Assembly (NCBI GenBank): GCA_008692225.1
Contig: VICG01000004.1
Span: forward strand, 1,798,501-1,862,500
Direction: 5' to 3'
Origin: Monilinia fructicola
Lineage: Eukaryota; Ascomycota; Leotiomycetes; Helotiales; Sclerotiniaceae
DNA: 64,000 nt
A program made the position numbers and the translations under genes. Position 1 is the stretch's first letter. Each line of letters begins with the position of its first letter. Under the pieces are notes generated by a model. It was given only the letters and a program-made list of their open reading frames with translations, ran no database searches and was not told the DNA's origin. Shown piece by piece: positions 59,617-64,000 of this stretch.

Positions 59617-61098
59617 ATTTTCATTTGTGCATCGTGCTTATGCCCTGCGGGAGAGTTCCAAGCAGTTTCCACCTGCATAAATGATCAAGATGCTCTATTG
59701 GAATGATTAAGGAGCCTGGAAGTTGGCTATCAATGCCCCGGTAAGTATGGTGCTGTTCATCTGAGGATTGCTGCTTCCCAACTGCAGCTTTGCAATGACC
59801 ACAGTCGGCCATGGGTCATGCTACTCTTTGATCATTGAAATCCATCATTTCAAAATTCAGGTTGAGGCCAGATTGTTGGTTTGGCGTTGGTGATGTATTT
59901 ATGTCGGTGTGCATTACTCCAGCTATAAGTTGAGCTGATGGCGAGGGCAAGTGCGACTAGGCAGACCCTTTCCCATCATTCTTCGTATCTGTTTGGTTCC
60001 CTTGAGAAAAGAATGGGGTTTTCTTTTCCATCTGGCGAATGGACTCCTTGAATTGAATCTCAAGTATGAATGGCAGTGGTTTGAAAGTAAAGGACTGTTC
60101 TGTATCTTCTTTCCTTGAACCTTGATCTGTCTTTGAAAGACTGAAGTAGAATATAAAATGATCATTATGAGGATCATACTTGAATGATTGATTGAGCTCG
60201 CTCCATTGTTTGATAAATTGTGATGATCTATTGGGAATGGGCTTTATTGTTTTGTAGAGTTCTGAGTTGATGGTAGAGATCCAAGGCTTTCAATCTAAGG
60301 AAATAAAACAGGAAAATTGCCAACAATAACAATCGATTAATTACAGAAAGAGCATCGGCAGTTAATTTGCCGATATCTTTTTTTTAACTATCACAAAAAG
60401 AAAAACTTGGAGAAACCACCTGGGCATGAATTTATGGTTTGTATTTGGATTTGGACTCTTTAGATAAATAATGTCTTTCAGCAATTGTGATATCTTCAAT
60501 TGTAACCAAGTCATGTCACATTCGTGCTATACAATTTATGTTGTAAGATTACTCTGTCAGAAAAAGGCAAAGACTGCCCAATGCTTAAATGAATTACTAC
60601 CGATAATTAAACTAAAATAAAATCCTAGAGACTATTATCCAGGAGTTCTGGCTATTTTCACTTGCTCCAGATAATAAACCTTGATCTCTAGCATGCTTAG
60701 TATAACGCAACAAGCAGTTGGTTTCCTGCTAGTTGAGTGGAAGTAAAACAGTTGTTGCCCATGGAAAATAGACTGGGATTCAATCGGCAGAAGGGAAACA
60801 AGGTAAAACAGAAAGAGGGAAGGAATTCTGAAATGAGACCTGCACAGCCCGTGAAAACGGAGGATGTCGAATGCGAGTTGAAACCACTGCGGATATCTCG
60901 TATAGTTTAGCTTGAAGGAAGGAATTGAAGGCACAAGCTGAAATTTGAGATCTAGTTGTATTTACTCCCATCATACAGCGGGGTAGCGGCTGTCCATCCT
61001 TCAGTAGCATACCGCACCACCTGTCTGGTATAGATATTCAAATACAATGCAGAACGCCCTCCAGGTGAACAACAGCTTGGTAATCAATTTGTTTGAAT
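59617..61098. other. no gene assigned
   Basis: May contain 5' exons of the zinc-knuckle relic, but I cannot place them. Short frames on both strands without motifs. Confidence 0.3.
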
Positions 61099-62400
61099 TT
61101 AAGCATTCTCGCTTCCTCTCTTAATATGCTCTTCGATTATACCAGCCAATGTAGTAGTGAGTGACTCGCTTAATATTGCACGGATCTTAGGTTTCGATAG
61201 ACGAAGCTCCTTATTAACAGCAGCTTGGGCATGCTCAATTGCGGTATTTGCACCACGACTAAAAGATCGACGCTCAAACATCTTCACTGTAATCATTTCG
61301 CCTGTGGTAGGATCCTTGAAAAGCAACTCGGGAAGTAAGAGGGGAGGGAGAGGTGTCAATGATGCTGGTTGTGGGGGTTTTTGCGTCGATAGATGCAGGA
61401 TTGAGGTTGGAAGCCCCGGGAAAAGCAAGTCGAGCAGCTAGCATGGACCAAGGGGTTTGATTTTGAGGGTTAGATTCTGCAGCTAATTCTGAAAATCCCT
61501 GAATCACCTGTGGAGTTGATGGATTCTCGGGTTTGGATTCTGCAGCTAAATTTTGGGATTCTTGAGTTGGCAGAAAATCTGGTTGATCTTGAGGATTGAG
61601 GAACCCTCAAAGAGATTTCGAGCTAGTGCTTGAGATGGCCGGCCAGGACGGAGAGTAGAATGCATAGCAATAAGGTCGATTCGTTCCTGGTCAAATCGAG
61701 AAGCAGGTGTTGCTTGGGCTTTGGAGGTCGCCGGTGCTTGCCCTAGAGTTGGTTGGGCAAATTGTGTTTCGAGGTGGCTTGGGTTTGTTAAAGTCTCCAC
61801 AGAGAAGCCCGGATTCATTGCTCGAGTCGGTTGAGCAGACTGTGGAGTTGGTGGCATTGAGTTGGCTCCGCTTTGCTGTTGAGCGACAAATCCAGGACCA
61901 CCATATCGGCCGGGGAATTCTCCATACGCGCCAGAAAGTCCAAATCTATCCCACATGACTCTTTCAGTCCAGTAGTAACAAAAGTCTACAGAAGTTTCTG
62001 GGTGTTGGGAAGTGAAGGAAGCAAGTTCGGTATTATAAGCCCGATCGAAGTTATCCGTATCGAAATATGGGTAGACGCTACAAAGATTCAACACCATAGA
62101 CTGATAATGTCTCTGATAATGAGCGTGTCGGATGTATGGGTTCGACATGTTGTTGAAGTATGATTTTGTCTCTGATGTCACCGATTGCAGTTCGTTTGCA
62201 GTGTAGTCTCGTTTATCTTGTCTGTTGATTGAATTGATGGTGATGAGGTTTGACATAGTCTTGGAGGTTTTCACGAACATATTTAAGGAAGTGGAAAGCA
62301 CAGTACGGTTTCGTACGGTCTTCATCAGAATTAGCCTTGCCAGTGCAACAACCGTATCAGCATGGATACGAGGTGACGAAGCTCGCTCCAATGAATCCAT
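61099..62400 (-). CDS. uncharacterised protein, two frame breaks
   Basis: The main frame 62400-61546 (284 codons) starts MDSLERASSPRIHADTVVAL. It has an aromatic-rich block (NNMSNPYIRHAHYQRHYQSM, CYYWTERVMWDRFGL) and then a Pro/Gln/Ser-rich disordered part. Coding character continues past its stop after a slip in a G run near 61603 (FLPTQESQNLAAES, WSMLAARLAFPG), and again after a slip in GGGG near 61418 (LPTSILHLSTQKPP, ITVKMFERRSFSRGANTA), ending ...IEEHIKRGSENA at 61099. So the ancestral product was ~430 residues. No family is recognised. Confidence 0.5.
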
Positions 62401-64000
62401 GTTAACAAATGATGTTCATACATAACTGTAACGCTAGGTAACGATGGACAATTTCGTACAGTAAGGAAGTGTTGGTATAAGTTCGCTTGATCTGTCCACG
62501 AACTTCAAAAACATAGAAATTGCTGTAGAAAGACTTAAGGACTTCAAACCGTGGTAACTTTTACGGTCATCATCAAAGCCTTACTATTGGCCTAGGCTTA
62601 GGCTTGGGAACTTTGTGATTTTGGTTTAAAAGGATCAAAAAAAGAACTGCTCCTGAAATTAGGTGTGTTTTACGTCGATCGTCATCATATTAGTGACGGT
62701 CCTATGAGAAACTCATATGAACAAGAACATCATCACTTGATCTTAAATGCCTTGCGTGAAAGTTATTGTGCTATTTCGATTCTTCTGCGATGGTTATTAA
62801 AAGTTATTCCTGATATATCAGATACTCAGAGTTAGCAAACAACGTCGAATTTTTACGTCTTATGGAGTACCAAAACACCCAACTACTTGGATCTAGATCT
62901 CTCAAATGTCAAATTATTGGGCCTGCTCGTCTCTCTCCGGGGCAAATAAGTATGCCTACTCCACAATGAAGGAAGTCTTGAGTAACTATACATCACTAGA
63001 AGTACCAATAGACCAACGGAGGTTTAAGTCGCTTCTCCAGCAATAGAGATTTAATGGTTGTTCTTCGATGACGATGAAGTTGTCGAAACACAACTCAACA
63101 GTGATCAATTGGTGAATTCATCCTGACTGATAGATCCTTCCATTTATGTTCCAGATTTTGGTCGAGCAATGAGGAGCTGATGATGTATAGAGAAACATTC
63201 CAAATCAAGAGATAGTAGTCAAATCCTTGTGACTCCTGGGGTATGTATGATTCGACGATCCAGCAGCTTCTCTACCTCCCTTGGTTCAGAGCTTGGTCCT
63301 GTCAATTTATTGCTTTCGCTATAGACCTATTTTCGCTAATGAAAGATCTTTGAGGAGTTTTTCAAAATCCAATCTTTTATATTCCATGGGTGGTGGTCTG
63401 AGGATCAAACGAAAAAAATACAAGTAAAGGGGGCTTGAAGAGTTCTTCGACGTGCTACTCTGCCCCATGAATGAGTTGGTATGAACTACAATGAAGTAGA
63501 AAACCAAAAGAACAAGTGCGGGTTCACTCAGGATAGACCTCAACTGAGGAGTGAAAAATCATGAAGTTTTCCCACAAATACAAAAAGGATGTTATTTGAA
63601 TAAGGTTATCGGAGAATTTGATTTTCCGGCCGGATAGAACTAATAAGGTTTAGCTATGGATGGATGTACTTGCATATTTGGAGGGAGTTATTATTATTAG
63701 TACTAGGCGGCACTGGGTAGGTAAGATTACCTACATTGTTAATGTTCCATCCATATGAAAGAACGAACATGTTGGATTTGGGTTTCAGGATCAAGAATGA
63801 TTAACCACAAATCCTCGACAAAAAAGAGTCTTTGTGTATATCTTCATTTGCAAGTGAATTTTTCATTCAGCCCGAGTATTCATTTCCATATTTTATAGTG
63901 CTGTCAATTTCTTTTCTTTTCATATTACACTCACTTGAGTCCCGCCACAGAGTTCGTTCTTCACAAGCAATAAACGCCCATACTGCAAGATATAGTCTTT
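62401..64000. other. right-edge region, no gene seen
   Basis: Only short, conflicting frames. A minus frame of 74 codons (63543-63319) is not supported. No RNA gene or repeat recognised. Confidence 0.4.

Overview
The window looks like nuclear DNA of a filamentous ascomycete (Pezizomycotina). Genes carry several short GT-AG introns with CTAAC-type branch sites, lie on both strands and are separated by 0.5-3 kb. Two intron-containing nuclear tRNA genes are present, and a long AT-rich block has the look of RIP (repeat-induced point mutation). I cannot fix genus from sequence alone; a Leotiomycete is possible.

Left part (1-27.5 kb): intact housekeeping-type genes. They are a short kinesin-3 motor (2226-4061), a NOPCHAP1/DUF4598-like acidic protein (minus, 4980-5606), a class II eIF4E/4EHP-like cap-binding protein (6530-7558), a degenerate EF-hand protein (minus, ~7926-8618), a protein whose C-terminus is an 18-bp minisatellite (minus, 11060-12028), a DUF4211 nuclear-type protein (14132-16455), a HAM1-like protein in seven exons (19410-22500), glyoxalase II with a likely mitochondrial leader (23362-25093), a DUF1264/OBAP-like protein (25680-26949) and tRNA-Phe(GAA) (27366-27478). 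I rebuilt the splice junctions by hand; for the recognised families the reading frames close exactly.

Middle (27.76-34.55 kb): one LTR retrotransposon, 6.8 kb, with 166-bp LTRs, a 5-bp target duplication (GCTTT) and an interior mutated to extreme AT content. To its right, 34.6-40.9 kb is poor in recognisable genes: broken gene-like frames, tRNA-Arg(ACG) and simple repeats.

Right part (41-62.4 kb): a disrupted ADF-H/PH-like gene (minus, 40967-44902), a 3.4-kb repeat-rich spacer with two ~250-bp microsatellites, a gene containing four copies of a histone-H3-tail-like motif (minus, 48344-50585), intact TOM22 (51060-51635), intact bestrophin (52143-53577), a quinone-oxidoreductase-type MDR gene (54373-55475, frame broken near the end), and four unrecognised minus-strand genes, most carrying one or more 1-2 nt frame breaks. 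No frame break was found left of the transposon, while seven of nine coding loci right of 41 kb carry them. This points either to local sequence-quality trouble or to real gene decay.

There is no biosynthetic cluster or operon. The genes are independent loci: transport and organelle biology (kinesin-3, TOM22, bestrophin), translation and RNP assembly (4EHP, NOPCHAP1-like, tRNAs), detoxification (glyoxalase II, MDR oxidoreductase) and cytoskeleton (ADF-H protein). The most unusual items are the H3-mimic tandem repeat at 49.2-49.5 kb and the coding minisatellite at 11.1-11.5 kb.
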